Assembly (NCBI GenBank): GCA_016926755.1
Contig: JAFGNZ010000297.1
Span: 1 to 48,622 of the forward strand
Reading direction: 5' to 3'
Origin: Myxococcaceae bacterium
Lineage (GTDB): Bacteria; Myxococcota; Myxococcia; Myxococcales; Myxococcaceae
Length of the DNA: 48,622 bases
Part shown: positions 26,348 to 34,939 of the stretch, one piece after another
Layout of the letters: every line of letters starts with the position of its first letter
Numbering within the stretch: position 1 is the first letter of the stretch
Program-made: the position numbers and the translations under genes
Notes under the pieces: model-generated
Told to the model about the DNA's origin: nothing
Databases searched by the model: none
The model's input: the letters and a program-made list of their open reading frames with translations, nothing else

Positions 26348-28078
26348 ATGCGCTGGGGATTGGTTGGACTGGTCGTGGCACTCGCGGCTTGCGGCTCGGG
26401 AGATGAATACGAGATCAGCGCACAAGCGCTGTACTGCCCGGGAGTCGTCGCGGGGGTGGGGCCTGACGCCGAGCCCGCTCAGGCCGCCGCCCTGCAAGCG
26501 GCGCAGAAGCCGGGAGAGGGTCGCCAGCGCTACCTGATCCGCTACCGGGAGCGCGACTCCGTGAGCGCCGCGCGCGTGTCGGGCCTGGGCGGCCTGGTGC
26601 ACCATGCGTACCGCTCCGTGCCGGTGATCGCCGCGCGCCTGAGCGCCGAGGAGCGCGCCCTGCTCGCCGAGGATCCAGCCGTGGAGTCCATCGAGCCGGA
26701 CCTGCCCCGGCGCCTGCTGGGCACGACGCCCCCGCCGCTCCCCCCACCGCCGCCGAGGGTGAAGCGAGGCAGCGTGGGCGAGTACACGCAGGGCCTCCAC
26801 CTGGTGGAGGCGCCCTGGGTCTGGGACACGAACCGGGACGGCGCCCTGGACTCCTCGGTTCCCACGGGTGAGGGCATCACGGTGTGCGTCCTCGACACGG
26901 GCATCGACCCGGAGCATCCGGAGCTGAAGTCGGCCTACGCGGGGGGCAAGGACTTCGTGGACGGTGACGACGAGCCCTGGGACTCCACCGAGCGCGGCTG
27001 GGGCCACGGCACGCACGTGGCGGGCATCATCGCCGCGCAGCTCTCCTCGCCCGGCGCGAACGTGAGCCCCACCATGGACAGCCAGGGCGTGGTGGGCGTG
27101 GCCCCCGGGGTAAGGCTCCTCATCGCCCGCGTGCTGGACGGGCAGGGCCTGGCCTGGTCGAGCACCATCGTGGCCGGCCTCGAGTGGTGCCAGCAACAGG
27201 GGGCGCACATCGCCTCGCTGTCGCTCGGCGGGCCCGCGGGCAACAGCTTCGAGCGTGCTGCCTTCAAGGCCGCGGCGCAGAGCGGAATGCTCGTCATCGC
27301 CGCCGCGGGCAACAGCGGCGAGGCCCTGGACTACCCGGCCGCCTATCCCGGCGTGCTGGCGGTGGGCGCGGTGGATCACGCGCTGCGGCGGGCGCACTTC
27401 TCCGCCCGCGGCTGGGGCCTGTCGCTGATGGCCCCAGGGGTGGACGTGCTCTCCACCGTCATCCAGGGAGTGGGCACCATCTCCCAGCTGGAGGTGGGCG
27501 ACATCCCCTATGACTCGCGCCCGCTCTACATGGCGCCGGCGGGCAAGTTCACGGCCCGGCTGGTGGACTGCGGCGACGGTTCGACGATGAGCTCGTGCAA
27601 GAACCCTACTTGTGACGGCTTCGTGGCCTACGTGGACCTCAACCCCTCGGTGCCCTTGGAGGTCCAGCTCACCCACGTGATGAGGCAGGGTGCGCTGGCG
27701 CTCATCGTCGGGGACGCGCCCCACGAGGGCGGGCTGGTGGATCTCTCCATCGGTCGGCGGGGGCACTGGGTGCCGGCCGCCCTGGTGAGCCACGAGACAG
27801 GGCTCGCCATGCGCCGGATGGCCGGCTTCACCGCGCACGTGAAGCTGCACAAGTCGGACTACGCGCTCGCCTCCGGCACCTCCATGGCGGCCCCGCACGT
27901 GACGGGCGCGGCGGCGCTCGTCTGGAGCACGCGCCCCGACACGCTCACCGCGGCGCAGGTGCGCGAGCTGCTGGAGTCCACCGCGAAGGACCTGGGAGCG
28001 CCGGGGCGGGACTGGGATCATGGCTACGGGCTGGTGCGGGCCTCGGCGGCAATCCAGGTGCTCCAACCCTTGAAGTAA
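26348..28078 (+). CDS. Subtilisin-like (S8) serine protease lipoprotein
   Basis: A 576-residue exported protease. The signal carries a lipobox, LAAC with Cys15, then a propeptide-like region (YLIRYRERDSVSAARVSGLGG, I9 inhibitor-like) of about 100 residues and a Pro-rich linker. The catalytic triad motifs are complete: VCVLDTGID (Asp about 181), GWGHGTHVAGI (His about 219), oxyanion AAAGNSG, and SGTSMAAPHVTG (Ser about 512). An insert of about 130 residues between oxyanion and Ser motifs (QLEVGDIPYD...ALIVGDAPHEGG) looks like a PA domain, used for substrate access. The ATG at 26348 is chosen for GGGAG upstream and because the lipoprotein signal begins there. Probably a surface protease for feeding. 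Confidence 0.9.
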   Translation: MRWGLVGLVVALAACGSGDEYEISAQALYCPGVVAGVGPDAEPAQAAALQAAQKPGEGRQRYLIRYRERDSVSAARVSGLGGLVHHAYRSVPVIAARLSAEERALLAEDPAVESIEPDLPRRLLGTTPPPLPPPPPRVKRGSVGEYTQGLHLVEAPWVWDTNRDGALDSSVPTGEGITVCVLDTGIDPEHPELKSAYAGGKDFVDGDDEPWDSTERGWGHGTHVAGIIAAQLSSPGANVSPTMDSQGVVGVAPGVRLLIARVLDGQGLAWSSTIVAGLEWCQQQGAHIASLSLGGPAGNSFERAAFKAAAQSGMLVIAAAGNSGEALDYPAAYPGVLAVGAVDHALRRAHFSARGWGLSLMAPGVDVLSTVIQGVGTISQLEVGDIPYDSRPLYMAPAGKFTARLVDCGDGSTMSSCKNPTCDGFVAYVDLNPSVPLEVQLTHVMRQGALALIVGDAPHEGGLVDLSIGRRGHWVPAALVSHETGLAMRRMAGFTAHVKLHKSDYALASGTSMAAPHVTGAAALVWSTRPDTLTAAQVRELLESTAKDLGAPGRDWDHGYGLVRASAAIQVLQPLK

Positions 28079-28084
28079 CCCGGG

Positions 28085-28090
28085 TAGAAG
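28085..28090 (+). promoter_or_regulatory. Possible -10 box before the small lipoprotein gene
   Basis: TAGAAG is seven bases before the ATG at 28098, only six bases after the subtilase stop. A purine-rich AGAGGGGG between them could instead act as a ribosome site, so this instance of the TAGANN pattern is the weakest. Confidence 0.3.
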
Positions 28091-28097
28091 AGGGGGC

Positions 28098-28520
28098 ATG
28101 CTCAACTCACGCCTCGCCATCGCCACCGCCCTCTGTCTCGCTGTCGCGGGTTGCGTCTCCGGCTCTGGGACGCAACGCCTGGAGCGCGAGGGCAACGCCA
28201 CCCTCACCGGCGTCGTGCTGCCGCCCCCCGGCGCGAGGTGGCGAGGCAGCCCCCCCTGTGCGGGGGTGCGGGTGCGGGTGGCCCACGCCAGCGAACCCAC
28301 GCGCCCGCTGGGCAGCGTGTTGGTGAAGCAGAGCCGGGAGCGCTGCCTGTACGTGGTCTCCAGCCTGCCCAGTGAGGCCGAGCTGCGGCTCGAGGTGAGC
28401 CTGGGGGAGGGCTGGCGCTGCGAGGACGGGGAGGCGCCCTCGCTCACGCCCACGCCGGGCTCGCTGCGGCTGCGCGACTACGAGACGGCCACGCGGGACT
28501 TCCGCGCCACCTGCGGCTGA
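28098..28520 (+). CDS. Small lipoprotein, unknown function
   Basis: A 140-residue protein with a lipoprotein signal; lipobox VAGC, Cys about residue 19. The mature part is a compact beta-rich domain (GNATLTGVVLPPPGARW; VRVRVAHAS; GSVLVKQSRERCLYVVSSLP; ELRLEVSLGEGWRC) with four or more Cys, like the carboxypeptidase-regulatory/Cna-B-like folds of other small envelope proteins. It begins 19 bases after the subtilase gene and may be read through from it, or have its own promoter. No named family recognised. Confidence 0.7.
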   Translation: MLNSRLAIATALCLAVAGCVSGSGTQRLEREGNATLTGVVLPPPGARWRGSPPCAGVRVRVAHASEPTRPLGSVLVKQSRERCLYVVSSLPSEAELRLEVSLGEGWRCEDGEAPSLTPTPGSLRLRDYETATRDFRATCG

Positions 28521-28655
28521 GCGGCTCCACACCCCGCGCGCCGCGGCAGCTCGCCTGCCCGCCTGTCCTTCCCTAAGGGGAACCCCTGAGTGCGGCCGCG
28601 GGAGGCCCGAAGTCCGGCCGTGGCGCCTCGGCGAGATTGATTCTTCGCCCTCAGA

Positions 28656-28672
28656 CACGGCAATGTGCCGTG
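28656..28672. promoter_or_regulatory. Inverted repeat overlapping a putative peroxidase promoter
   Basis: CACGGCA-ATG-TGCCGTG is a perfect 7-bp inverted repeat with a 3-base centre, 58 bases before the peroxidase start. TTGATT (28637-28642) and CAATGT (28661-28666), 18 bases apart, could be -35 and -10 boxes. The repeat would then cover the -10, as a repressor site does. Confidence 0.45.
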
Positions 28673-28729
28673 CACGACAAGGCCCTCCACCTCGTACCTC
28701 TCCGCCCTGTCGAAGGAGCCCATGCTGTG

Positions 28730-29905
28730 ATGAACGTAAACCGCCTGAGTGCCCAGCTGGCCTCGCTGCTCGTCATGGGGTTGTTGGCCAGCGGGTGCGA
28801 GTCCGAGGAGCCCTTCCCCTCGCAGGCGGAGCTCGAGCTGATGCGCGAGCTGCACACCATGCCGCGGCGCCCGCCAGGCGACACGACGAACCGGCTGGCG
28901 AACAGCCCGGAGGCGAGCGCGCTGGGGTTCCTTCTCTTCGAGGATCCGCGGCTGTCGAGCTGCCGCACGGTGGCGTGCAAGAGCTGCCACGACGGCGAGG
29001 GCAAGACGGTGTCGGAGCCCACGGCGCTGGGCTGCAACGGCAACCGCACGGGCCGCAACCCGCCCTCCACCCTCAACGCGGACTACAACCGCTGGTTCAT
29101 GTGGGACGGGCGCTCGGACCGGCTGTGGAACCAGGCCATCCTTCCGATGACGAGCCCGGTGGAGATGGACTCGAACGCCACCATCGTCCGCGAGGAGCTC
29201 CAGAGCCGGTACCTGGAGCAGTACCAGCAGCTCTTCGGCAAGTCTCCGGCGGAGACGGGAGATGACGAGCTGCTGGCCAACGTGGGCAAGGTGCTGCAGG
29301 CCTACGAGCGTACGACGAACCGCCTGGACTCGCCCTTCGACGAGGACGTCAAGCGCTTCATCGCGGCGGCCGACTCGGGCTCGACGACGCTGGAGGACGA
29401 TCCGGCCTACCTGGGGCTGAAGACGTACTTCCGCAAGGGCCAGTGCATCATCTGCCACAAGGGCGTGACGATGAGCGACAACCTCTTCCACAACATCGGC
29501 GTGAAGGACACCGGCCCGGGCGCGCAGGGCCAGTCCGCGACGATCGAGGGGGTGCTGGACTGGAAGTTCAACGCCAAGGGGCTCTACAGCGACGATCGGA
29601 ACGGGCTGGACGCGTCACGGATCGACTCGACGCGCGCGACGCTGGCGGAGAAGCGCGCGGAGATGGAGGGCGCCTTCAAGACGCCCACGCTGCGCAACAT
29701 CGCGCTGACGGCGCCGTACATGCACACCGGCGAGCTGGCCACGCTGGAGGACGTCATCGAGCTCTACAACAAGGGTGGCGAAGAGCCCGGGGCGTTCCAC
29801 GGCACGAAGACGGACACCATCAAGAAGCTGGATCTGGATTCCGAGGAGAAGGCGGCCCTCGTCAAGCTGCTCGAGTCGATGACGGGCGCTCCCGCCACGC
29901 CCTGA
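28730..29905 (+). CDS. Di-haem cytochrome c peroxidase family protein
   Basis: A 391-residue exported protein of the CcpA/MauG family. It has a lipoprotein-like signal (MGLLASGC) and two c-type haem sites: CKSCH at about residue 83 and CIICH at about 239. Conserved family segments surround them: LFEDPRLSS before the first, SPPST-like PPSTLNADYNRWFMWDGR after it, and the late APYMHTGELATLEDVI that holds an axial or distal ligand region. Such enzymes reduce H2O2 to water using electrons from small cytochromes, or oxidise protein-bound substrates. The ATG at 28730 is used; GTG at 28727 is 8 bases from GGAG and equally possible. A palindrome sits upstream. It is a single gene, convergent with the unknown 29954 gene. 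Confidence 0.88.
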   Translation: MNVNRLSAQLASLLVMGLLASGCESEEPFPSQAELELMRELHTMPRRPPGDTTNRLANSPEASALGFLLFEDPRLSSCRTVACKSCHDGEGKTVSEPTALGCNGNRTGRNPPSTLNADYNRWFMWDGRSDRLWNQAILPMTSPVEMDSNATIVREELQSRYLEQYQQLFGKSPAETGDDELLANVGKVLQAYERTTNRLDSPFDEDVKRFIAAADSGSTTLEDDPAYLGLKTYFRKGQCIICHKGVTMSDNLFHNIGVKDTGPGAQGQSATIEGVLDWKFNAKGLYSDDRNGLDASRIDSTRATLAEKRAEMEGAFKTPTLRNIALTAPYMHTGELATLEDVIELYNKGGEEPGAFHGTKTDTIKKLDLDSEEKAALVKLLESMTGAPATP

Positions 29906-29953
29906 GGCGGCAGCCCGAGGCGCAGGGCGCGGCCTGAGCCTGCCTCACCTGCC

Positions 29954-31330
29954 TCACCCGCCTCGGAGGGCCCTGCGCACCTCCTGCGCGAGCGCCGGAT
30001 CATCCGCGAGCGAGAACTGGTCGGGGAGCCGCGCGAGCGCCCGCGTGACGTGGACGCGCCAGGCGGCATGCTCCTCCAGGTCGAGGAGGCCGAGCCTTCG
30101 CAGGAAGTGCCCCCAGGGCAGCAGGGCCGCGGCGACGGCGGCCTCGGCGTGGGGGTGGCGGTAGCGACTGTCCGAGGCGGGGCGCGCCCACTCCTGCAGC
30201 ACCCACTCGGCGGGGAGCAGCATGGCCGCGGGCTCACGCACCGGCTCCTGAGCGGCCAGGAGCCCCCGAGGCGTGTCCGGCAGCAGCACCAGCAGCCATG
30301 GGTGCAGCAGCTGGGTGCGCCCCACCGGCCACCCATGGCGCGTGCGCAGCTCCTGCTCGAAGGCCATCACCAGCGCCTGCTGCTCCAGGTGGAGCTGCCT
30401 GGCGGAGAGCCCCGCCCAGGCCTCCGGAGCGCTGCTCCACCTCGCCCCGCCGGTGCGCCAGGCCAGGGCGCGCTCGAGCCACCCGGGCGCCAGCGGGCCG
30501 AAGGGCTCGACCTGCTCGCGCAGCCACTGCTCGGAGTGCCCGGGCTCCCGAAGGAGCGCCGCATCCATCGCGGTGAAGATGGCGCGCTGGGCGAAGTCCT
30601 CGACGTCCCAGCCAAAGAGCCCGGTGCTGTCGCGCACGCCGGGCCAGGCAGCGGTGAGGCCCGCGAGCGCCGCGCTCACCTGTCCACGGTAGAGGCACCA
30701 CTCCGCGAGCTTCAGCAGGGGGACGACATGGCCCCTCCAGGCGGCCAGCCCGAGCAGCGCGCCGTGCACCTCCGCGCCGGGCCTCATCAGGGCACACTCC
30801 ACGCGCCAGGCGAGCAGCGCCGGCTCGGCGCGATAGACTTGGGGAGCGCTGGCCTCCCAGGCGGCGAGGACGTCCTCGAGCTCGGCGCCACGGTGGGCCT
30901 CGCGGAGCACCCCTCGGAGGCGGCGAGCGAGCTCCAGCGCGTCCTCCGCGTCGAAGCGGGGATCCGCGGCGATCTCTCGGGCCAGCGCGAGTCGCAGGTC
31001 CAGGGACGCGCCCTGGAAGCACTCATGAAAGCCGCGGGGGAGCCCGGGCGGCGCCGCGTCCCCGGGCGGCTCCTCCAGTGGGGCGCGGGCTCGCCGCCAG
31101 AGCTCGAGCACCGCCCGGACGAGCAAGGCCGCGGAGGAGCCCGTTGTCCTCCTGCGCTGCCGCCCGGAGGCGGCGAGGCTCAGGGCCTCGGCCCGCCCCG
31201 AGGCTTGCCCGAGGCGCTCCTCACCCGCCTCCACCCCATGCTGGCGCAGGAGCTGGAGGAGGGCCTCCGTGGAGGCCTCCGCGAGCCCGCGCTCGCGCCA
31301 GGTCTCGTCGAGTCGCTCTTCGCCGCTCAT
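29954..31330 (-). CDS. Helical protein of unknown function (458 aa)
   Basis: I do not recognise this protein. It has no signal peptide or membrane span and is rich in Ala, Leu, Arg and Trp. Long amphipathic helices run throughout (ALELARRLRGVLREAHRGAELEDVLAAWEAS; WLERALAWRTGG), suggesting an all-alpha repeat fold, perhaps TPR/HEAT-like. Tryptophan is unusually common in the middle third. No catalytic motif is visible. The ATG at 31330 is chosen because the sequence turns protein-like there; in-frame codons extend to 31429. It lies downstream of the M24 peptidase gene on the same strand with a 123-base gap. It converges with the peroxidase gene. Codon use is like that of its neighbours, so it is probably real. 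Confidence 0.65.
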   Translation of the reverse strand: MSGEERLDETWRERGLAEASTEALLQLLRQHGVEAGEERLGQASGRAEALSLAASGRQRRRTTGSSAALLVRAVLELWRRARAPLEEPPGDAAPPGLPRGFHECFQGASLDLRLALAREIAADPRFDAEDALELARRLRGVLREAHRGAELEDVLAAWEASAPQVYRAEPALLAWRVECALMRPGAEVHGALLGLAAWRGHVVPLLKLAEWCLYRGQVSAALAGLTAAWPGVRDSTGLFGWDVEDFAQRAIFTAMDAALLREPGHSEQWLREQVEPFGPLAPGWLERALAWRTGGARWSSAPEAWAGLSARQLHLEQQALVMAFEQELRTRHGWPVGRTQLLHPWLLVLLPDTPRGLLAAQEPVREPAAMLLPAEWVLQEWARPASDSRYRHPHAEAAVAAALLPWGHFLRRLGLLDLEEHAAWRVHVTRALARLPDQFSLADDPALAQEVRRALRGG

Positions 31331-31453
31331 GCGCACGCCCAGGGCCACTGCCCACCCATAGGGTAGTGTCAGAACGACGCCACGTAAAGCGTAGTCCCTG
31401 GGCGGGCACCTCGAGCGCCCCTGGCGCACACGGCACGGCCGCGCGGCCCTGCC

Positions 31454-32839
31454 TCAGCGCACCAGGTGGAACGTGGTCTGCCGCTGGTACGCCCAGCGCA
31501 CCCGGCCGTCCGCGCCGATGATGACGTCCTCCTCCTGCGCCGAGCGCACCTGCTGCCCTCCCCACTCCGGCACGGGGGACGTCGCCTGCAGCTCCACCGA
31601 GTACCACATGCTCGGGGTGATGGTGTGGTCCCCATTGCCGGGCACGCCCTCCTGCCGATCCCACAGCCCGACGATGGCGCCCGCGCCGTGCCCGTGCAGC
31701 CCCACGGGGTGGGAGTAGATGGTGCCCTCGATGCCCTCCTGCTTCATCCGCCCCAGCACCGAGCGCAGCACCTCGTTGCCCGTGCGGCCGGGCCGCAGCT
31801 CCTCCACCACCAGATCCTGCAGGCGGTTGGAGCGCGCCAGCGCCTGCTTCAGGCCCGCGGGCACCTCCGTCTCGCCCTCGCGCAGCACGTAGCCCATGTG
31901 CTGCGTGTCCGTGTTCAGCCGCAGCGCGGTGATGCCGAAGTCACAGTGCAGCACGTCCCCCCGCTGGATGATCGGATCGTCCCCGAGCTGCGCGTCCGCC
32001 GCCCCCTGCCGCTGGACGCTCACCATGGGGTGGAACCACGTGTCCAGCCCCAGGTCGCCCAGCCGCTGGCGCATCCACCACTCCACGTCGTTGACGCGGG
32101 TGACGCCCGGGGTGATGACCGCGTTGGAGAAGGCCCTCTGGATGATGTTCCAGGCGAGCTTGTTCTGCTCGGCGAAGAAGCGCTCCTCGTCCTCGCTCCG
32201 CCACGCCAGCAGGTCCACCGGCAGCGCGCCGGAGGGCTTGAGGCGCGCGGTCCACTCGGGGCCCAGCGCCTCCACCATGCCCTGGTGCTCGCCATGCGTG
32301 AGCCCGTCCGCGAAGGCGAAGGTGGACGAGACGTTGATGGCGATGGACTTCGGCTGGCGCTCCTCGAGCACCTGCCTCAGCATCTGCCACTGCTCCGGGC
32401 CCCACGGCTCGATCACCTGCGTGCCGCCGGCATCCACCTTCCGCTCCGGGCGCCGGACCTCGTACACGCCGCCCTGGGGGCCGCCTCCCAGCGTGAGGCG
32501 CGCCACGCCCTTCTCCGGGCCGAGATCATGGAAGACGAAGATGGTGCGCCGCCGCGCCGCGAACGAGGTGCCGGAGACGAGCGCCTTGAAGAGGGGGTCC
32601 TCGTTGTACTCGCGCATCGGCACCACCCAGAACTCGATGCCGTGCTGGCGCATCAGCCTGGGCAGCGCCACCTCCAGGCGCTCTTTCAGCCAGGACTGCT
32701 GGCGCTCGGCCTGCTCTCGGAGCGTGCCGAAGGGGCGCTCCTGCGGGGGGCGCGCGGAGTCGGGCGGCCGCGCCCCAGGGGTGGCGCAGGCGGTGGACAG
32801 CAGCAACGAGGCCAGGAGGGCATGCCAGGGCGTACGCAT
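31454..32839 (-). CDS. M24-family metallopeptidase-like lipoprotein
   Basis: A 461-residue protein. Lipobox LSTAC (Cys about 17) puts it in the envelope. Residues 40-210 form the creatinase/prolidase N-terminal domain (RLMRQHGIEFWVVPMREYNEDP). The pita-bread domain follows and all five metal ligands are visible: HCDFGITALRLNTDTQHMGYV gives two Asp with the normal 10-residue spacing, HPVGLHGHG gives His, MWYSVELQAT and QEEDVII give two Glu. It is therefore probably an active Xaa-Pro aminopeptidase/prolidase-like enzyme, exported rather than cytoplasmic as most are. The ATG at 32839 is preferred to 32857 because the signal peptide begins there. The next gene upstream on this strand (kelch lipoprotein) is 68 bases away. 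Confidence 0.85.
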   Translation of the reverse strand: MRTPWHALLASLLLSTACATPGARPPDSARPPQERPFGTLREQAERQQSWLKERLEVALPRLMRQHGIEFWVVPMREYNEDPLFKALVSGTSFAARRRTIFVFHDLGPEKGVARLTLGGGPQGGVYEVRRPERKVDAGGTQVIEPWGPEQWQMLRQVLEERQPKSIAINVSSTFAFADGLTHGEHQGMVEALGPEWTARLKPSGALPVDLLAWRSEDEERFFAEQNKLAWNIIQRAFSNAVITPGVTRVNDVEWWMRQRLGDLGLDTWFHPMVSVQRQGAADAQLGDDPIIQRGDVLHCDFGITALRLNTDTQHMGYVLREGETEVPAGLKQALARSNRLQDLVVEELRPGRTGNEVLRSVLGRMKQEGIEGTIYSHPVGLHGHGAGAIVGLWDRQEGVPGNGDHTITPSMWYSVELQATSPVPEWGGQQVRSAQEEDVIIGADGRVRWAYQRQTTFHLVR

Positions 32840-32907
32840 GGCCGCGCAGCATGTCACGGCCCCAGCGCCAAGGCTTGGACAAGAAACCGCTCGGCGCCGC
32901 GGAGCGC

Positions 32908-34188
32908 CTACCGCGCGGCGTGCGCGGGGACGAGCGCCGAGGCATCAGCCCCCGCCTCCGCGCCGCAACCCTCGGGAGCGCACTCCTGACCGCCGTCACA
33001 CGCGCCGCAGTCGAGCAGCCCGCCACACCCATCCGGCACCACGCCGCACGCCCCGCCCTGCGCCCCGCACGTCGCCGGGACACAGCCGCTGCCGGGCATG
33101 TACCGCTCGGTGCTGGAGAGCGTGCCGCCGGCATCGTTGAACCCACCCACCAGCAGCACCTCCCCGCTCGGCAGCCGCAGCACCCCGGCCCCACGGCGAG
33201 GCACCTGGAGCGAAGTCACCAGGCTCCACGTGCCCGGGGTGGGCTCGAAGCGCTCCGCCGAGGCGTGCGTCCCCGAGGTGAAGTGGTAGCCCCCCACCAC
33301 CAGCACCGCCCCGTCCGCGGTGACGACCGCGCCGTGGCTCTCGCGCGGCAGGTGCGGAGGAGCCACGAGCGTCCACGTGTTCGTGGCCGGATCGAACAGC
33401 TCCGCCGTCTCCGCCGCCCGAGAGGTGCTGCCGCCCACCACCAGCACCCGCCCGTCCGCCAGCCGCGTCACGGTGTGTCCCGCGCGGTGCGTGCCCGCCG
33501 CGCCGCCCGCCGGCCCCGCCTTCGTCCAGCGGCCCGTCACAGGCTCGTACAGCTCCGCCTGCATGCCGCTCACGAAGAGCACCCGCCCGTCCGCCAGGAC
33601 CGCCGCCGCCTGCGCCCCCCCGTGGCCCCAGCCCGGCGCCTCCGCGGGAGTCCACGTGCCCGTGGCTGGCTCGAACAGCTCGGCCGAGCGGAGCGGGCGC
33701 CGGTCCACGTCCGAGCCGCCCACCACCAGCACCCGCCCATCCGCCAGCAGCACGGCGGTCGGATCAACGCGCGGCACCGACATGGAGGCCACCAGCGTCC
33801 ACTCGCCGGTGGCCGGCTCCAGGAGCTCGGCGCTGGCCAGCGCGCCCACGGGCTGCATGGGCGAGCCGCCCACCACCAGCACGCGCCCGTCCGCCAGCGT
33901 CACCACGGCGTGGCCGCGCCGCGCCACCTTGAGCGAGCCCATGGGGCTCCACAGGTCCGTGTCGGCGTCGAACACCTCGCACGAGGAGAGGGTGCGCAGG
34001 CCGTCATGGCCGCCCGCCGCGAGCACGCGCCCGTCCCCGAGCTGAACGAAAGGCAGCAGCCGCCGGGGCGTGGACAGCGCCTGTCCCACCTGCCCGGGGG
34101 CCGGCGCCTCCTGCGCCGGGCCAGAGCTGCACGAGAACACCACCGTGAAGAGAATCGCCGTAATGAAGGACTTCGAAAACCGATGCAT
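32908..34188 (-). CDS. Kelch-repeat lipoprotein
   Basis: A 426-residue lipoprotein with lipobox VFSC near residue 20. About seven kelch blades of roughly 50 residues follow, each with LADGRVLVVGG and later AELFEPATGTWT-type strands, so the protein folds as a beta-propeller. The C-terminal 60 residues form a Cys-rich tail (CVPATCGAQGGACGVVPDGC), a module shared by many secreted myxobacterial proteins. Kelch lipoproteins of this kind are usually surface-exposed and may bind polysaccharide or protein; no enzyme motif is present. The ATG at 34188 is favoured over a GTG three codons upstream. Repeated DNA within the blades could recombine. Confidence 0.85.
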   Translation of the reverse strand: MHRFSKSFITAILFTVVFSCSSGPAQEAPAPGQVGQALSTPRRLLPFVQLGDGRVLAAGGHDGLRTLSSCEVFDADTDLWSPMGSLKVARRGHAVVTLADGRVLVVGGSPMQPVGALASAELLEPATGEWTLVASMSVPRVDPTAVLLADGRVLVVGGSDVDRRPLRSAELFEPATGTWTPAEAPGWGHGGAQAAAVLADGRVLFVSGMQAELYEPVTGRWTKAGPAGGAAGTHRAGHTVTRLADGRVLVVGGSTSRAAETAELFDPATNTWTLVAPPHLPRESHGAVVTADGAVLVVGGYHFTSGTHASAERFEPTPGTWSLVTSLQVPRRGAGVLRLPSGEVLLVGGFNDAGGTLSSTERYMPGSGCVPATCGAQGGACGVVPDGCGGLLDCGACDGGQECAPEGCGAEAGADASALVPAHAAR

Positions 34189-34271
34189 GGACCCCACCTG
34201 CCTGCTTCGTCGAGGGGGGTCGGTGTAACCTGACAGTCTGACATGCTCGGTGATGGACTCTTTCAGTGATT

Positions 34272-34305
34272 CCCGAGGTTTGAGACGACATCATACCACC
34301 TCGGG
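34272..34305. promoter_or_regulatory. 8-bp inverted repeat between DUF488 and kelch genes
   Basis: CCCGAGGT (34272-34279) and ACCTCGGG (34298-34305) are perfect complements 18 bases apart. They lie 53 bases after the DUF488 stop and 84 bases before the kelch start on the minus strand. Either a 3' stem-loop of the DUF488 transcript or an operator of the kelch gene. No T-run. Confidence 0.3.
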
Positions 34306-34357
34306 TGGATGCCCTATGGTGCGGTGACGGGGCTCGCGGCGGCGGCTCATCACGAGC

Positions 34358-34741
34358 TCATGAGATTTCGGCCCCTCTCTCCTGGAGAAGCTCCTTCAAG
34401 ACCGAACGGTGACAGTGGTTTTCATCCTCACAGTAACAGCCGATGGAGATCTCCGTCCGTTGAGACAAGGCCGCCAATAGATCGAGAACATGGGACGAAT
34501 CCGGCCTGTTCATCTCCGCCTTGAAGCTCCTCTTGAACTGCTCCCATGACTTCTCGTCCGCGGCCTCCTTTCCCAGCTTCACCAATTCTGGACTTGGAGA
34601 GAGGACTGGCAACCAGACATCATAATAATTGAGCTTGCTGTAGTCCTCTTTGCGGACCCCACGCGGAGGCCTTCGCACGGTGCCAATACGCAGCTCTTTG
34701 CCTCTTCGTTCGGATCCCAGCCGCACGATCCTCAATGACAT
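34358..34741 (-). CDS. DUF488 family protein
   Basis: A 127-residue cytoplasmic protein. The DUF488 pattern is clear: an early basic segment with RIGTVRRPPRGVRKEDYSKLNYYDVWLPVLSPS, a helical middle, and the late ISIGCYCEDENHCHRSVLKELL, whose Cys/His cluster is the family hallmark. Function of DUF488 proteins is unsettled. The ATG at 34741 follows GGAGGAG 6-8 bases upstream. It is transcribed divergently from the DoxX gene with about 200 bases between. Its base composition is noticeably lower in G+C than its neighbours (AT-rich third positions around 34600-34740), which may point to transfer. Confidence 0.85.
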   Translation of the reverse strand: MSLRIVRLGSERRGKELRIGTVRRPPRGVRKEDYSKLNYYDVWLPVLSPSPELVKLGKEAADEKSWEQFKRSFKAEMNRPDSSHVLDLLAALSQRTEISIGCYCEDENHCHRSVLKELLQERGAEIS

Positions 34742-34939
34742 TCTTTTCTCCTCCAGGTTCGAGTTGAGCAGCACCTCGCCGCAGCAGCGTCCAGTCATTC
34801 ATACACCCGGTGAGCACCACCGGCACGGAGCATCCCTGGAAACGGGGATGGACAGGCGCATGGAGCCCCCACCCATTTTTGAACCCCATCAAGGTGCGGT
34901 CGCGTACAGTGCCCGCTCACATCGCCCATGGAGGAACTC

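Noticed and set aside
29920-29978. GCGCAGGGC/GCCCTGCGC inverted repeat as a terminator
   Set aside because: Arms are 41 bases apart and the right arm lies inside the coding end of the converging gene; no T-run.
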